64,000 nucleotides of DNA from Agarilytica rhodophyticola. GTDB lineage: Bacteria > Pseudomonadota > Gammaproteobacteria > Pseudomonadales > Cellvibrionaceae. The position numbers were made by a program, and so were the translations under genes. The DNA lies in contig NZ_CP020038.1 in assembly GCF_002157225.2 (NCBI RefSeq), forward strand, positions 3,378,501-3,442,500, written 5' to 3'. Below the pieces are notes generated by a model. That model did no database searches. It was not told the DNA's origin and saw only the letters and a program-made list of their open reading frames with translations. Below are positions 1 through 8,800 of this stretch, in pieces. The stretch's first letter is position 1. The number at the start of each line of letters is the position of its first letter.

Positions 1-2
1 TG

Positions 3-1322
3 CCTGAATGCCACTTCTTTTTGGTGAATCTTACACATAAGCCCCAGGTGCCTGTTGTAGATCCTCTTACTCTAAGTGATGCAGAATTTGCTCCGGCAGT
101 GCGTCGCTTACGCCATATGTATCAGATTGGCTTACTTGGCTTTTTTAAAGAGAGCCAGCTGAAAAACTCCATTGCCATGATGCGCCGTGCTTTAAAACGT
201 TTTCGCCGTTTGTGTGAAGGGGATAAGCCTTTATCGTTATTGTGGTGGTTAGCCGATTTGACGCTGGAGTCTTTCACCTCTCAAAAAATGCAAATCATCG
301 AAACGCGCAAAATGCTGTTTGGGCGTATTGACCGCATTGTTCGCCAAGTGGAAAAGAATGGGCGAGTGGCCTTCGATGCAGAACCGCCAAAAGCCCTAAT
401 TAAAGAGCTGGTCTATCTCATTGCGTTATCGACCTCTGATGATGACGAAGTCAAATCAGTGCGCAGCACCTATGGCTTGGAGCGATTCAATTATACCGAT
501 GAGGATTTGGCCAGTGAGCGAGATCTGTTAAATGGTCCAAGTGCTCATACTGTATCCTCTCTTGCTAGTGTCTTACAGGCAGAGCTATTGAGTACGAAAA
601 AAATTCTCGAAAGTGCGTCTCAAAGCAGTATTCAAAAGATTGATGATATTGATGGTTTTATCGCGACCTTACAGAAAGTGGCCGAAATTTTATCTATTGT
701 GGGGTTAGTGGCGGCATCGAATACCCTCAAAGATGAATTGAACCGTATTGATTCATGGAAAGAGGTGGAGGAAATTTCTCGCCAGGATATGACAGAAGTA
801 GCGAATACTCTGCTGTATATCGAGTCCACGGTGAACTCTATTGAGATGACCAAATTATCTGATGAAAAGCTCGATATGGCCAATAAGGTGGCACAGAGAG
901 AAATTATCGCATCTGGTCAGTTGGCTGAGGCAAAACGTATTGTTCTCACCGAGTCAGAAGCGGGTATTTCCTTGACCAAGCGTGCCTTGAGCTCTTTCTC
1001 TGAATCTGAGTTTGATACCGGCCATATTCGTAATATTGGAAAAACCTTGAATACCATTCGTGGTGGTATGCTCATGCTAAAATGTGGCCGCGCAGCCGTT
1101 ATTCTTGAGCGTTGTGCATCATTTGTAGATGAAGTTCTTATGGATCCGGACTCTCCTCCGGCACTGAAAGAAATGCTGGAGACCTTTGCCGATTCCATTA
1201 TATCTATTGAGTACTACCTCAATTCTGTAACATCTAATTTGCAAATGGATGAATCTGTATTGCAGTTAGCCGAGGAGAGTCTGGAGGCTTTAGGGTACCC
1301 GATCAACGCAGCTGAAGAGTAA
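3..1322 (+). CDS. fimL: FimL-like scaffold protein, 5' end outside the window
   Basis: The frame is open to the window edge, so the start lies upstream; 439 codons are visible and a full FimL is about 550 residues. In Pseudomonas, FimL resembles the N-terminal part of the ChpA chemosensory kinase. It links the polar hub protein FimV to the Pil-Chp response regulator PilG and raises cAMP through CyaB, which controls type IV pilus twitching. Seen here: the ChpA/FimL-type block RRLRHMYQIGLLGFF near the visible start, an LWWLADLTLESF block, and a C-terminal Hpt-like helical end with SIEYYLNSV and LEALGYP. No kinase or receiver domain follows before the stop, which separates it from ChpA. nudC lies 40 bases downstream, the order known from Pseudomonas aeruginosa. 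The assignment rests on recalled family resemblance plus this synteny. Confidence 0.82.
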   Translation, partial: PECHFFLVNLTHKPQVPVVDPLTLSDAEFAPAVRRLRHMYQIGLLGFFKESQLKNSIAMMRRALKRFRRLCEGDKPLSLLWWLADLTLESFTSQKMQIIETRKMLFGRIDRIVRQVEKNGRVAFDAEPPKALIKELVYLIALSTSDDDEVKSVRSTYGLERFNYTDEDLASERDLLNGPSAHTVSSLASVLQAELLSTKKILESASQSSIQKIDDIDGFIATLQKVAEILSIVGLVAASNTLKDELNRIDSWKEVEEISRQDMTEVANTLLYIESTVNSIEMTKLSDEKLDMANKVAQREIIASGQLAEAKRIVLTESEAGISLTKRALSSFSESEFDTGHIRNIGKTLNTIRGGMLMLKCGRAAVILERCASFVDEVLMDPDSPPALKEMLETFADSIISIEYYLNSVTSNLQMDESVLQLAEESLEALGYPINAAEE

Positions 1323-1362
1323 GTATTGCCCTCAGTGCCGTTGTGTTGAAGGTGTCGCTATT

Positions 1363-2175
1363 ATGGTTTTTATTCCTGCCGAAACTAATATCTCAGGGGC
1401 TTCAGAAGACCTCTTTGTGGTCATTAATAAGACCCATATATTATGTGTAGAAAATAGTGCTTGGCGGCCGCTGTCTTCTTCAATGACAACGGCTTTAGGG
1501 CCCTATCATCACCGTCACTATCTGGGAACTTTGGACGGCGAGCATTGCTATGCTGTTTACTACGATCATCTTGATGCGCCCCAGGTGGAGGGGTTTCAAT
1601 GGTATGGTCTGCGCCATCAGTTAGGCGCTTCCAGTGAAGAATATTTTCAGCTCGCGGGCAGAGCCTTACAATTGACGCGATGGTATTTAGAGCATCAATT
1701 TTGCGGTGTGTGTGGTAGCCCCACATCCACATCCAGTGTTGATCGCGCTCTTGTGTGTGAAAATTGCGAAGCACGTTTTTATCCGCGTATATCTCCTTGT
1801 GTAATTGGTTTGGTTAGGAAAGGGGATATGTGTCTATTAGCGCAAGGGGTCAAACACCCGCAAGGTTTGTATAGTACTTTGGCTGGATTTATTGAACCTG
1901 GTGAGTCTGCTGAGCAGGCCTTTGCGCGTGAAGTGGGAGAGGAAGTGGGTATTGAGATAAAAAATCTACGATACTTCGGCTCCCAGCCATGGCCATTTCC
2001 GGGACAACTTATGTTGGGCTTTACGGCAGATTATGCCGCCGGAGAAATATGCATCGACGATGACGAAATCGTTGATGCACAATGGTTTAGGGTAGATTCC
2101 CTGCCTAATATTCCACCTGTCAGCACTATTGCAGGAAGATTAATTCAAGATTTTGTTGAGCAAGTGAAAGGCTAA
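1363..2175 (+). CDS. nudC: NAD+ / NADH diphosphatase (RNA de-NADding hydrolase) NudC
   Basis: A 270-residue Nudix hydrolase that cleaves NAD(H) to NMN(H) and AMP and, in the characterised family, removes NAD caps from RNA 5' ends in the cytoplasm. It has a four-cysteine zinc site (C114, C117, C132, C135), a Nudix box beginning at G175 with the REVGEEVG core at 189-196, and the NudC-specific SQPWPFPG motif at 207-214 that distinguishes it from other Nudix enzymes. The length matches the family. The ATG at 1363 is the first start in frame and follows fimL by 40 bases. The next gene begins 3 bases after the stop, so co-transcription is likely. Confidence 0.95.
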   Translation: MVFIPAETNISGASEDLFVVINKTHILCVENSAWRPLSSSMTTALGPYHHRHYLGTLDGEHCYAVYYDHLDAPQVEGFQWYGLRHQLGASSEEYFQLAGRALQLTRWYLEHQFCGVCGSPTSTSSVDRALVCENCEARFYPRISPCVIGLVRKGDMCLLAQGVKHPQGLYSTLAGFIEPGESAEQAFAREVGEEVGIEIKNLRYFGSQPWPFPGQLMLGFTADYAAGEICIDDDEIVDAQWFRVDSLPNIPPVSTIAGRLIQDFVEQVKG

Positions 2176-2178
2176 ATC

Positions 2179-2835
2179 ATGTTATTTGGAGCATTTGCAG
2201 CTGTTAATATCGTTATAGCACTTATTCTGCTGTATTTAGGTGCACGTGTTGCCGGTCGGTTTAAGTGGGTTCTCGCATGGATTCAAGGCAGTATAGGCCT
2301 TTGCTTGCTAGCAGCCGCCATCGTTTTTGGTTTATCCGGGTTGGACTTATTAAGTTACAAGCAAATGCTGCAGGATAAACCGATCCTTACTATTAGTTTC
2401 AAGCAGCAAGAAGAGCAGCACTATGTATCCACTCTGATGAATATAGAAGATGGTGTTGAGAAGAACTTCGATGTATACGGGGAGCAGTGGCAGATAGACG
2501 CTCGGGTAATTCGCTGGTCCGGCTTATTTGATATTTTAGGTGCCAAACCTGGCTATCGGCTTGAGCGTTTAAACGGTCGTTATCATTCTCTGGAAGATGA
2601 GCGTAGAAAAACGCGCTCAGTGCACCCACTTAGTAAAAGTGAATACGGCATCGACACCTGGATGTTAGTTCACAAAACTAACAATATGATCCCTTTGCTT
2701 GAAGCGACATACGGTAGTGCTGCTTATTTGCCTATGGCAGACGGCGCAATTTATCAGATTTCCCTTAGTCATAGCGGATTGGTGGCTAAGCCTATGAATC
2801 AAATAGCTGAAACTGCAATAAGCAGTTGGCAATAA
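2179..2835 (+). CDS. Conserved inner-membrane protein of unknown function
   Basis: The product has 218 residues. Two hydrophobic helices (about 5-22 and 31-55) anchor the N-terminus, and the remaining 160 residues are soluble, probably periplasmic, with alternating polar and hydrophobic strands. I recognise no catalytic motif. It starts 3 bases after nudC and ends 24 bases before sohB, so it sits inside a nudC-sohB transcription unit. Related proteins in Pseudomonas-type genomes have been labelled as efflux or multidrug proteins; nothing in this sequence supports transport, since two helices are too few. Confidence 0.8.
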   Translation: MLFGAFAAVNIVIALILLYLGARVAGRFKWVLAWIQGSIGLCLLAAAIVFGLSGLDLLSYKQMLQDKPILTISFKQQEEQHYVSTLMNIEDGVEKNFDVYGEQWQIDARVIRWSGLFDILGAKPGYRLERLNGRYHSLEDERRKTRSVHPLSKSEYGIDTWMLVHKTNNMIPLLEATYGSAAYLPMADGAIYQISLSHSGLVAKPMNQIAETAISSWQ

Positions 2836-2859
2836 ATATTAATTTTAGAGGAATTTTTT

Positions 2860-3927
2860 TTGGAATACTTAATTCAGTATGCGCTCTTTTTGGCCAAAAT
2901 TGTAACAGTTGTGGTGGCTATTGGCGTCGTTATTGCCCTGGTTGTATCTGCGGGTATGAAAAACCAAGGCAGAGGTGATAAGGGCCACCTTGAAGTGACG
3001 AAGTTGAATGACAAATTTGATGAGTTGGCCGATGTGGTTAAGGATGCCGTGTTGCCCGAACATGTGGTCAAGCTTGAAGAAAAAGATAAGAAAAAACGCG
3101 ACAAAGAAGAAAAAAAGAAGCTTAAAGCGGCATTAAAGTCAAAAGGTGATACCGATAGTGATGAACAGCAACGTAAGCGGGTGTTTGTACTTGATTTTGT
3201 TGGAGATATCAAAGCTTCTGCTACAGATGAGTTGCGGGAAACTGTTACGGCTGTATTGAGCATCGCCAGTGACAAAGATGAAGTGGTGGTGCGTCTTGAG
3301 AGCCCTGGCGGTATGGTACACAGCTATGGTTTGGCCTCCAGCCAATTAAAACGTGTTACATCCAAGGGTTTAGCTCTAACCGTTTGTGTGGATAAAGTTG
3401 CCGCAAGCGGTGGTTATATGATGGCGTGTGTAGGCCAAAAAATTGTTTCAGCGCCTTTTGCCATCATCGGTTCTATTGGTGTCGTTGCTCAGCTACCAAA
3501 CTTTCATCGCTTACTAAAAAAACATGATGTGGATTACGAGATGCTAACGGCTGGTGAATATAAGCGAACCTTAACAATGTTTGGCGAAAATACAGAAAAA
3601 GGCCGTGAAAAGTTTGTAGAAGACCTAGAAGATACGCATGTGTTGTTTAAGGATTTCATCGCGCAAAATCGCGAACAGGTAGATGTAGAGGCAGTGGCAA
3701 CCGGTGAGACCTGGTTTGGTTCACGGGCCTTAGAAAAGAACCTGGTGGATGCTATCGAAACTTCTGACCAATATTTGTTAAATATGAAGGATGAAGCGGA
3801 TATATTTGAAGTAGCATTTGTCAATAAGAAGTCGATCGCTGAAAAATTGGGTGTTAGTGCTGAAAAAGCAGTAGAACGTGCCATACTTAAAGTTGTGCAA
3901 AGCGTTAACAATCGAATCTTTAGCTAG
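2860..3927 (+). CDS. sohB: SohB, inner-membrane S49-family serine protease
   Basis: A 355-residue peptidase of the signal-peptide-peptidase A/SohB family, which has a Ser-Lys dyad and acts at the inner membrane; its overexpression suppresses htrA loss in E. coli. The start is TTG at 2860: the N-terminus MEYLIQYALFLAKIVTVV matches the SohB pattern and an AGAGG ribosome site lies 9 bases upstream. One membrane helix (about 8-32) is followed by a very charged Lys/Glu coiled stretch at 70-108 and then the protease core. The nucleophile is S183 in AASGGYMMA and the base is K235 in AGEYKRTLT. Last gene of the nudC-led group. Confidence 0.93.
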   Translation: MEYLIQYALFLAKIVTVVVAIGVVIALVVSAGMKNQGRGDKGHLEVTKLNDKFDELADVVKDAVLPEHVVKLEEKDKKKRDKEEKKKLKAALKSKGDTDSDEQQRKRVFVLDFVGDIKASATDELRETVTAVLSIASDKDEVVVRLESPGGMVHSYGLASSQLKRVTSKGLALTVCVDKVAASGGYMMACVGQKIVSAPFAIIGSIGVVAQLPNFHRLLKKHDVDYEMLTAGEYKRTLTMFGENTEKGREKFVEDLEDTHVLFKDFIAQNREQVDVEAVATGETWFGSRALEKNLVDAIETSDQYLLNMKDEADIFEVAFVNKKSIAEKLGVSAEKAVERAILKVVQSVNNRIFS

Positions 3928-4113
3928 CATTTTGACTGCGTCCCTTAGTTTTATGAAAGTTTTTATCCACTGATGTAATTTGTCGGGATAATTAATTAAA
4001 AATATCCATGACAAATGGACAAAATTAGGGGACAATAAGGCAAATGTGTGGATCTGTTTCTGCATTTGGTAAATCTTATTGCAAGCTTTTTGGTTTCTAA
4101 AGGAAATTAAGTG

Positions 4114-4308
4114 ATGAGCATGAAAACAAAACTATTCAAGCGGTTAGCTATACCCCTTGTGCTCGCTGGCTTGTTAACTGGCTGTAATAGCTCTAGAGAG
4201 CCATTACTTGGATGCTGGTTGAAGGATTGCCATAACACTTCCAGTAAGCCTTGCAATCAAGATCGTGAGTCTGAAAACAAGAGATCTCTGCGTCTTATTG
4301 TATTTTGA
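4114..4308 (+). CDS. Small lipoprotein, unknown function
   Basis: Sixty-four residues. A short basic N-terminus and a hydrophobic helix end in the lipobox LTGC, so C24 should be acylated; the mature part is only about 40 residues, has three more cysteines (LLGCWLKDCHN and KPCN) and ends in a basic segment. An AAAGGA ribosome site sits 8 bases before the ATG at 4114; a GTG at 4111 and an ATG at 4120 are alternatives. It stands alone between sohB and a convergent antiporter. The lipobox is convincing, but with so short a mature chain the 3' end could be eroded. Confidence 0.6.
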   Translation: MSMKTKLFKRLAIPLVLAGLLTGCNSSREPLLGCWLKDCHNTSSKPCNQDRESENKRSLRLIVF

Positions 4309-4347
4309 TATCGTTCTATCCATCTCACTGTATTGAACTTGTCTATC

Positions 4348-4371
4348 TGAAGCGCATATTCTAGCGCTTCA
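4348..4371. terminator. Possible intrinsic hairpin between convergent genes
   Basis: Perfect 8-bp inverted repeat TGAAGCGC / GCGCTTCA around an 8-base loop, between the lipoprotein gene and the convergent antiporter gene. There is no strong T-run on either side, so termination is inferred from position only. Confidence 0.4.
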
Positions 4372-4379
4372 TCAAAGCT

Positions 4380-5546
4380 CTAGTCTCTTCTTAACTTATC
4401 CGACACAGCAATAGGGTTGGGGAAGTTAAATGTTACAATATAACTTGAGATGATGAAGCTCAAAATCGCGGCACACTGAATAAGGACAGAAGTGGTTTCA
4501 CCTATGACTCCTCTCTGGCTTGCAACAAACGCAATGAGTAGAGAAAACTCACTAATCTGCCCAAGTCTAAAGCTCATGTCCCAGGCTAGGGGGCGTTTCT
4601 CCCTTTGCTGCCTCAATAGAATAAAGAAAGAAATGGGTTTCACTGACAGCATTAATCCCGTGTAGAGCAGGGCTACTACAAGTATGTCCGGTAATAATGC
4701 AATATTAAGCTGAGCGCCAAGGGCAAAAAAGAATAGTACTAAGAAAAAGTCGCGCAGGGGTTTTAGATTAAGCGCTATGTACTGAGAGATAGGGCTCGTA
4801 GCTAGTGAAATGCCAGCAATAAATGCCCCAATCTCGGCAGATAGATGCATCATCTCTGCTATATGAGCTAAACCAAGACACCAACCTATAGCTAGTAGAA
4901 AGATATATTCATGGAAGCGATCAAATGTGCTTATGAGTTTGAAAAGTATGTAGCGGACAACTAAATAGGCTGCTGCGGCAAGTATAGGCAGTGCCAATAG
5001 TGCTGTAATAAGTGGTTTCGCTTCAACGGTGCCATTTGAGCCAGCAAGCAACACCAGGAGGCAAAAGATGGCAATAAAGTCTTGTACTAACAGAATGCCC
5101 ACCATCAATTCACCTGCATGCTTATGATGTAACACTGTGGTAGGTAAGAGTTTGATGCCAATGATGGTGCTTGAGAACATGGATGCCATAGCTATTACAA
5201 TGGCTTCCATTAGGGTAAATTGAAAAAGTAAGCCTATCGCCAAACCGATGGTGGCAAAGATCGCACAGCTGATTAAGGCAACACTGGTGGCCTTGCGCAA
5301 TACCGAGAAGAGGGCGCTGGGCTGCATATCCAGACCAAGTAAAAAAAGTAGAAAGATAATGCCAATATGAGACGTTTCGGAGATGTAGCTGATATCTGTT
5401 ATCACTTCAAAACCAAAAGGCCCTAATAGTACGCCCACGGCAATATAGGCAACCAGCAGTGGCTGACGAGTGTAAAGAGCAAATGATGCTATTAGCGCGG
5501 CGCCAGAGAAGATTAAAAAAAACGTTTCAAATACTTCTCCGCCCAT
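4380..5546 (-). CDS. CPA2-family cation/proton antiporter (Kef-type membrane domain)
   Basis: A 388-residue polytopic protein with about 11-12 hydrophobic helices, matching the sodium/hydrogen exchanger domain of the Kef/YbaL branch. Typical features: YIAVGVLLGPFGFEVI early, the LLFLLGLDMQPS segment in the third to fourth helices, a charged GQISEFSLLIAF segment near the end, and membrane segments throughout. It stops soon after the transport domain, so the TrkA-N/RCK nucleotide-gating domain of KefB/KefC is absent. Expected to exchange K+ or Na+ for H+ at the inner membrane; ion and gating cannot be told. It stands alone, and no glutathione-linked KefF/G partner is adjacent. Confidence 0.85.
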   Translation of the reverse strand: MGGEVFETFFLIFSGAALIASFALYTRQPLLVAYIAVGVLLGPFGFEVITDISYISETSHIGIIFLLFLLGLDMQPSALFSVLRKATSVALISCAIFATIGLAIGLLFQFTLMEAIVIAMASMFSSTIIGIKLLPTTVLHHKHAGELMVGILLVQDFIAIFCLLVLLAGSNGTVEAKPLITALLALPILAAAAYLVVRYILFKLISTFDRFHEYIFLLAIGWCLGLAHIAEMMHLSAEIGAFIAGISLATSPISQYIALNLKPLRDFFLVLFFFALGAQLNIALLPDILVVALLYTGLMLSVKPISFFILLRQQREKRPLAWDMSFRLGQISEFSLLIAFVASQRGVIGETTSVLIQCAAILSFIISSYIVTFNFPNPIAVSDKLRRD

Positions 5547-5731
5547 TAGGCTCCTCGTTACACTTATTTTTCTTGTTTTTTATTATTCTACGTGAAGGGC
5601 TCAATGTTGTCTTATTGATTTCGCCAACCTTAATTGTGCCGACAAAACATATGTTAAGTTTTTATGTGATTGATAGGTCTATATTAGTAAAAAGCCAGAT
5701 GTAAGCCAAATATTTGGCCTGAGTTTACACT

Positions 5732-5756
5732 AAGGCGCACTCAATGAATGCGCCTT
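5732..5756 (-). terminator. Hairpin after the cysI-DUF934 unit
   Basis: Perfect 8-bp stem AAGGCGCA / TGCGCCTT with a 9-base loop, 14 bases past the DUF934 stop on the minus strand. The trailing T content is weak. A separate perfect palindrome, GCCAAATATTTGGC, lies at 5705-5718. Confidence 0.5.
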
Positions 5757-5770
5757 TGATTATGAGCAAT

Positions 5771-6268
5771 TTATACGCGACGCCGAAATAGCGGTTGCGG
5801 TTCATCGCAGGAGGCTTGATAGCTTTCACTGAAGTCAGAGAGACTTGCAATAGAAGATTCTATGTCGGCATCCTCTGGTAGTAAAAAAGCATTAACACCA
5901 CAGCGTGAGAGGTAAAACAATTGGTCTTGTAAGAAGTTGCCGATGGCGCGCACTTCACCTGTAAAGTCTAGCTGATCCCTCACAACCCTGGCTTGCGAAA
6001 GGCTGCGACCGTCCATAAATGAGCCAATATTAAGTGCTACCAATGGGATTTTGGCAATATTAGCAGCCAAACTTTCGGCTTCGTCGTCACTATTCAGATA
6101 AACACCGCAATTTTGCAAGTTGATATCTGCTTGTTTGGCGGCGTCTTGAAAGCGTGCCAAAGAAAGTATGTATTTGCCGCTTGACAGTTTAGCCAAGTCA
6201 AAGCTGTCATCCTCAACTAGGTGCCATTCGTTAACTGCAAGTTCACCGTTTTTAATGAGCTTTTGCAT
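5771..6268 (-). CDS. DUF934 protein, probable sulfite reduction partner
   Basis: The product has 165 residues. DUF934 proteins are found next to siroheme sulfite reductases and are presumed to help sulfite reduction, perhaps with electron supply; no reaction has been proven to my knowledge. The frame extends further upstream, but the start at 6268 is chosen because AAGGAGT stands at ideal spacing before it, whereas the ATG at 6274 would touch the ribosome site. The first 17 bases overlap the 3' end of cysI, so the two are translationally coupled. Family-like blocks include LPLVALNIGSFMDGRSLSQAR-type sequence at about 92-112 and GEVRAIGNFLQDQL at about 119-132. Ends in a basic RRRV tail. Confidence 0.88.
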   Translation of the reverse strand: MQKLIKNGELAVNEWHLVEDDSFDLAKLSSGKYILSLARFQDAAKQADINLQNCGVYLNSDDEAESLAANIAKIPLVALNIGSFMDGRSLSQARVVRDQLDFTGEVRAIGNFLQDQLFYLSRCGVNAFLLPEDADIESSIASLSDFSESYQASCDEPQPLFRRRV

Positions 6269-7916
6269 AAACATACTCCTTAAATGGTTGAATACCAATG
6301 CGACGATATGTGTCGATAAACTCTTCGCCTTCAATACGCTTATCAGTATAGATTTTAAGTATTTTGCGCACAATCTCTGGCATTTCTTCCCGCGAGAATG
6401 ACGGCCCTAGCACTTTGCCTAGTGACGCGTCGTTACCTTGGCTGCCACCGAGCTGAACCTGATAAAACTCTTCCCCTTTTTTGTCCACGCCGAGAATACC
6501 GATATGGCCAATATGATGATGACCACATGCGTTCATACAACCCGAAATATTAAGCTCCAGGTTACCCAGATCATAGATGTAATCTATGTCTTCAAAGTCT
6601 CGCTGAATGGCCTCGGCAACGGGAATGGACTTAGCGTTGGCAAGGGAGCAAAAATCTCCTCCCGGGCAGCAGATGAGATCCGTGAGGGTGCCGATATTAG
6701 GGGTAGCAAAGCCAAATTCACATAAAGATTGCCAGAGTGCAAAAAGCTCGTTTGCCTTAACGTCTGCCAGTACAATATTTTGTTGGTGCGTGGTGCGAAC
6801 TTCGCCAAAAGAGTAACGCTCACAAAGCTCCGCTATGGCTTCAAGTTGCACATCGGTAAGATCCCCTGGTGCAACGCCAGTTGCCTTAAGTGATAGCGTG
6901 ACAATGCGATAGCCCGCTACTCGATGATCTTTTACGTTGCGCTCAAGCCAGCGCGAGAAGGCCTTATCTTTCTCCGCCTGTGATTTTACTAGAGCAGCGT
7001 CAGCTTCTTCGACAAGTTGGCTGTATTCGGGTTCAGTGAAGAAGCTCTTTGCGCGCTTAATTTCTTTATCGGTCAATAAAGTTTGTGTGTCGCGAATACG
7101 TTCCCATTCTTCTTCTACTTTAGAAGCAAATGCTTCAGCTCCCATGGACTTAACTAGGATCTTGATACGTGCCTTGTACTTATTGTCGCGGCGACCGTTG
7201 AGGTTGTATATTCTTAAGATCGCTTCAAGATAGGTAAGAATATCTTTCTCAGGCAGAAATTCGCGAATCACACTTCCAATAACAGGGGTTCGCCCGAGGC
7301 CACCACCCACAAGAACTTTAAAGCCTGTAGCGCCGTTGTCTTTCTTAACTAGCTGTAGGCCAATATCATGAAAGTGGATAGCGGCCCTATCACCAACCGT
7401 GCCGCTGACAGCAATTTTAAATTTGCGTGGTAAAAAAGCGAACTCAGGATGAAGTGTCGACCACTGACGAATAATTTCACAGTAGGGGCGGGGATCGATA
7501 ATCTCGTCCTTTGCAACGCCTGCGAATTGATCCGAGGTGACGTTACGAATACAGTTGCCACTTGTTTGTATTGCGTGCATCTCAACTTCTTCAAGCTCAG
7601 ACAATATATCTGGTACTTCTTCTAATTGCGGCCAGTTAAGCTGGATGTTTTGCCGAGTCGTTACGTGGCAATAGCCTTTATCGTAATGGCGGCAGATATG
7701 AGCAAGGCGCCTCAGTTGCACAGCATTGAGCATCCCATATGGTACGGCAATTCTGAGCATCGGTGCTAGGCGTTGAACGTAGAGACCATTTTGCAAACGC
7801 AAAGGGAGGAACTCTTCCTCTTTTAACTGACCGGCAAGATAACGTTCGGTTTGTCTTTGAAACTGCTGAACACGTTCTTTTACAATTTTGTGGTCATGTT
7901 CGTCGTAAACGTACAT
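6252..7916 (-). CDS. cysI: Siroheme/[4Fe-4S] assimilatory sulfite reductase, hemoprotein (CysI-type)
   Basis: A 554-residue nitrite/sulfite reductase-family enzyme reducing sulfite to sulfide for cysteine synthesis in the cytoplasm. Two ferredoxin-like halves and two siroheme-binding halves are visible. The cluster/siroheme cysteines are C417 and C423 (CPGGDFC) and C460 and C464 (CMNAC, followed by GHHHIGHIG). The arginine-rich substrate region HVTTRQNIQLNW lies at 84-95, repeated as RTTHQQNIVL at 374-383. No flavoprotein cysJ lies beside it, so ferredoxin or another donor is likely. Nitrite reductase is the alternative, but the coupled DUF934 gene favours sulfite. Confidence 0.92.
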   Translation of the reverse strand: MYVYDEHDHKIVKERVQQFQRQTERYLAGQLKEEEFLPLRLQNGLYVQRLAPMLRIAVPYGMLNAVQLRRLAHICRHYDKGYCHVTTRQNIQLNWPQLEEVPDILSELEEVEMHAIQTSGNCIRNVTSDQFAGVAKDEIIDPRPYCEIIRQWSTLHPEFAFLPRKFKIAVSGTVGDRAAIHFHDIGLQLVKKDNGATGFKVLVGGGLGRTPVIGSVIREFLPEKDILTYLEAILRIYNLNGRRDNKYKARIKILVKSMGAEAFASKVEEEWERIRDTQTLLTDKEIKRAKSFFTEPEYSQLVEEADAALVKSQAEKDKAFSRWLERNVKDHRVAGYRIVTLSLKATGVAPGDLTDVQLEAIAELCERYSFGEVRTTHQQNIVLADVKANELFALWQSLCEFGFATPNIGTLTDLICCPGGDFCSLANAKSIPVAEAIQRDFEDIDYIYDLGNLELNISGCMNACGHHHIGHIGILGVDKKGEEFYQVQLGGSQGNDASLGKVLGPSFSREEMPEIVRKILKIYTDKRIEGEEFIDTYRRIGIQPFKEYVYAKAH

Positions 7917-8110
7917 GTGTAATTAATACCCCTAATGGTTGACATACGGCGGGTCGTACTGAAAATGAGGCGGAATAATACAGCAAACAGCAAATGACAG
8001 CGAGTGTTATAAAGTAACAACTCCCTATAAATTAATATTTTATTGTCACATTAATATAACTTTATGTTTTATATAACATATAAATATAAAGCTCTTAGAA
8101 GAATTTTATC

Positions 8111-8138
8111 TAATTATCAAATAAAAGCTTGATAATTA
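8111..8138. repeat. Perfect inverted repeat in the cysI upstream region
   Basis: TAATTATCAA and TTGATAATTA, 10 bp each with an 8-base spacer, about 195 bases before the cysI start. The whole gap 7917-8343 (427 bases, strongly AT-rich) separates divergent cysI and the small membrane protein gene; apart from this repeat and AT-rich promoter-like strings I see nothing coding in it. Confidence 0.55.
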
Positions 8139-8343
8139 TTGTTAGCTGGGGTCAAATCGATTCTTGAACAGCTCTTCAGTTGTTTTTCTTGCATAAATGA
8201 TACTTTTTACTTCGAGTAAGCATAAAGCAGCTAAATAATTGGATGAAATATGTTCTATCTCATACTCTGAGTTCTCATATTTTAAGAAAGAACAACAACG
8301 TACCCTATAAAAACTACAACGTACCAAAAGTTAGGAGGATAAG

Positions 8344-8460
8344 ATGGACGACGATATTCAAATGATGGAACACGGTGATAGTATTGCTGATGCAGTTGCT
8401 GCAGTCGCATTGATTTTGATTTTTGTAACAACCTGCGTTTTTTGGATTAGTGGCCAGTAG
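8344..8460 (+). CDS. 38-residue single-span membrane protein
   Basis: A short gene with a textbook ribosome site: TTAGGAGGAT ends 3 bases before the ATG. The product begins MDDDIQMMEHGDSIADAV, an acidic amphipathic head, followed by one hydrophobic helix (about 16-35) and the end WISGQ. A strong terminator lies 28 bases after the stop. The acidic N-terminus and single helix fit a small inner-membrane protein that could bind a larger complex. Function unknown. It is convergent with a DUF2970 gene, another small membrane protein. Confidence 0.72.
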   Translation: MDDDIQMMEHGDSIADAVAAVALILIFVTTCVFWISGQ

Positions 8461-8488
8461 GGCTGTTTTAGTAAAGACCTAATCTTAG

Positions 8489-8521
8489 TTTATTTATGGC
8501 AGTGGTTCTGCCATAAATAAA
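8489..8521. terminator. Bidirectional intrinsic terminator
   Basis: Perfect 14-bp stem TTTATTTATGGCAG / CTGCCATAAATAAA with a 5-base TGGTT loop, between the rightward small membrane protein gene and the leftward metH-DUF2970 unit. AT-rich arms provide U-tracts both ways. Confidence 0.8.
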
Positions 8522-8554
8522 TCCAACTATTTCTTCTCTTCATTTATCTCATTT

Positions 8555-8797
8555 CTATTCTGCCAATGCGATTTTGGCGATAAAAATAAGGCACGCGAGA
8601 AAGATAACAGTAAAAACAATGCCTGCGACAATGTAGGGAAAGGGACTTGAGGTAGCAAAATCTTTTTCTAAATTCTTGTCGTTTTGTACACCTACTGCGG
8701 CCGCTAGGGTCGACATTATCAGGCTCCCGTAGCTGACTTTGTTGCTAGCACCGCTGCCTTGTTTCCCGCCTTCATCATGGTTCTCTTGTTTGCTCAT
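8555..8797 (-). CDS. DUF2970 small membrane protein
   Basis: Eighty residues with a charged, Gly/Ser-rich N-terminus, then the DUF2970-type core: a short SLIMSTLAAAVGVQNDKNLEKDF stretch (about 26-48) and one C-terminal membrane helix (about 54-76). Its start lies 3 bases after the metH stop, so it is translated from the metH message. The family has no established function; the fixed position behind metH here suggests co-expression only. Confidence 0.82.
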   Translation of the reverse strand: MSKQENHDEGGKQGSGASNKVSYGSLIMSTLAAAVGVQNDKNLEKDFATSSPFPYIVAGIVFTVIFLACLIFIAKIALAE

Positions 8798-8800
8798 TAT

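Noticed and set aside
8142-8327. 61-codon frame (-) in the cysI upstream region
   Set aside because: AT-rich region, no ribosome site, no recognisable family and two adjacent Cys clusters typical of random frames.
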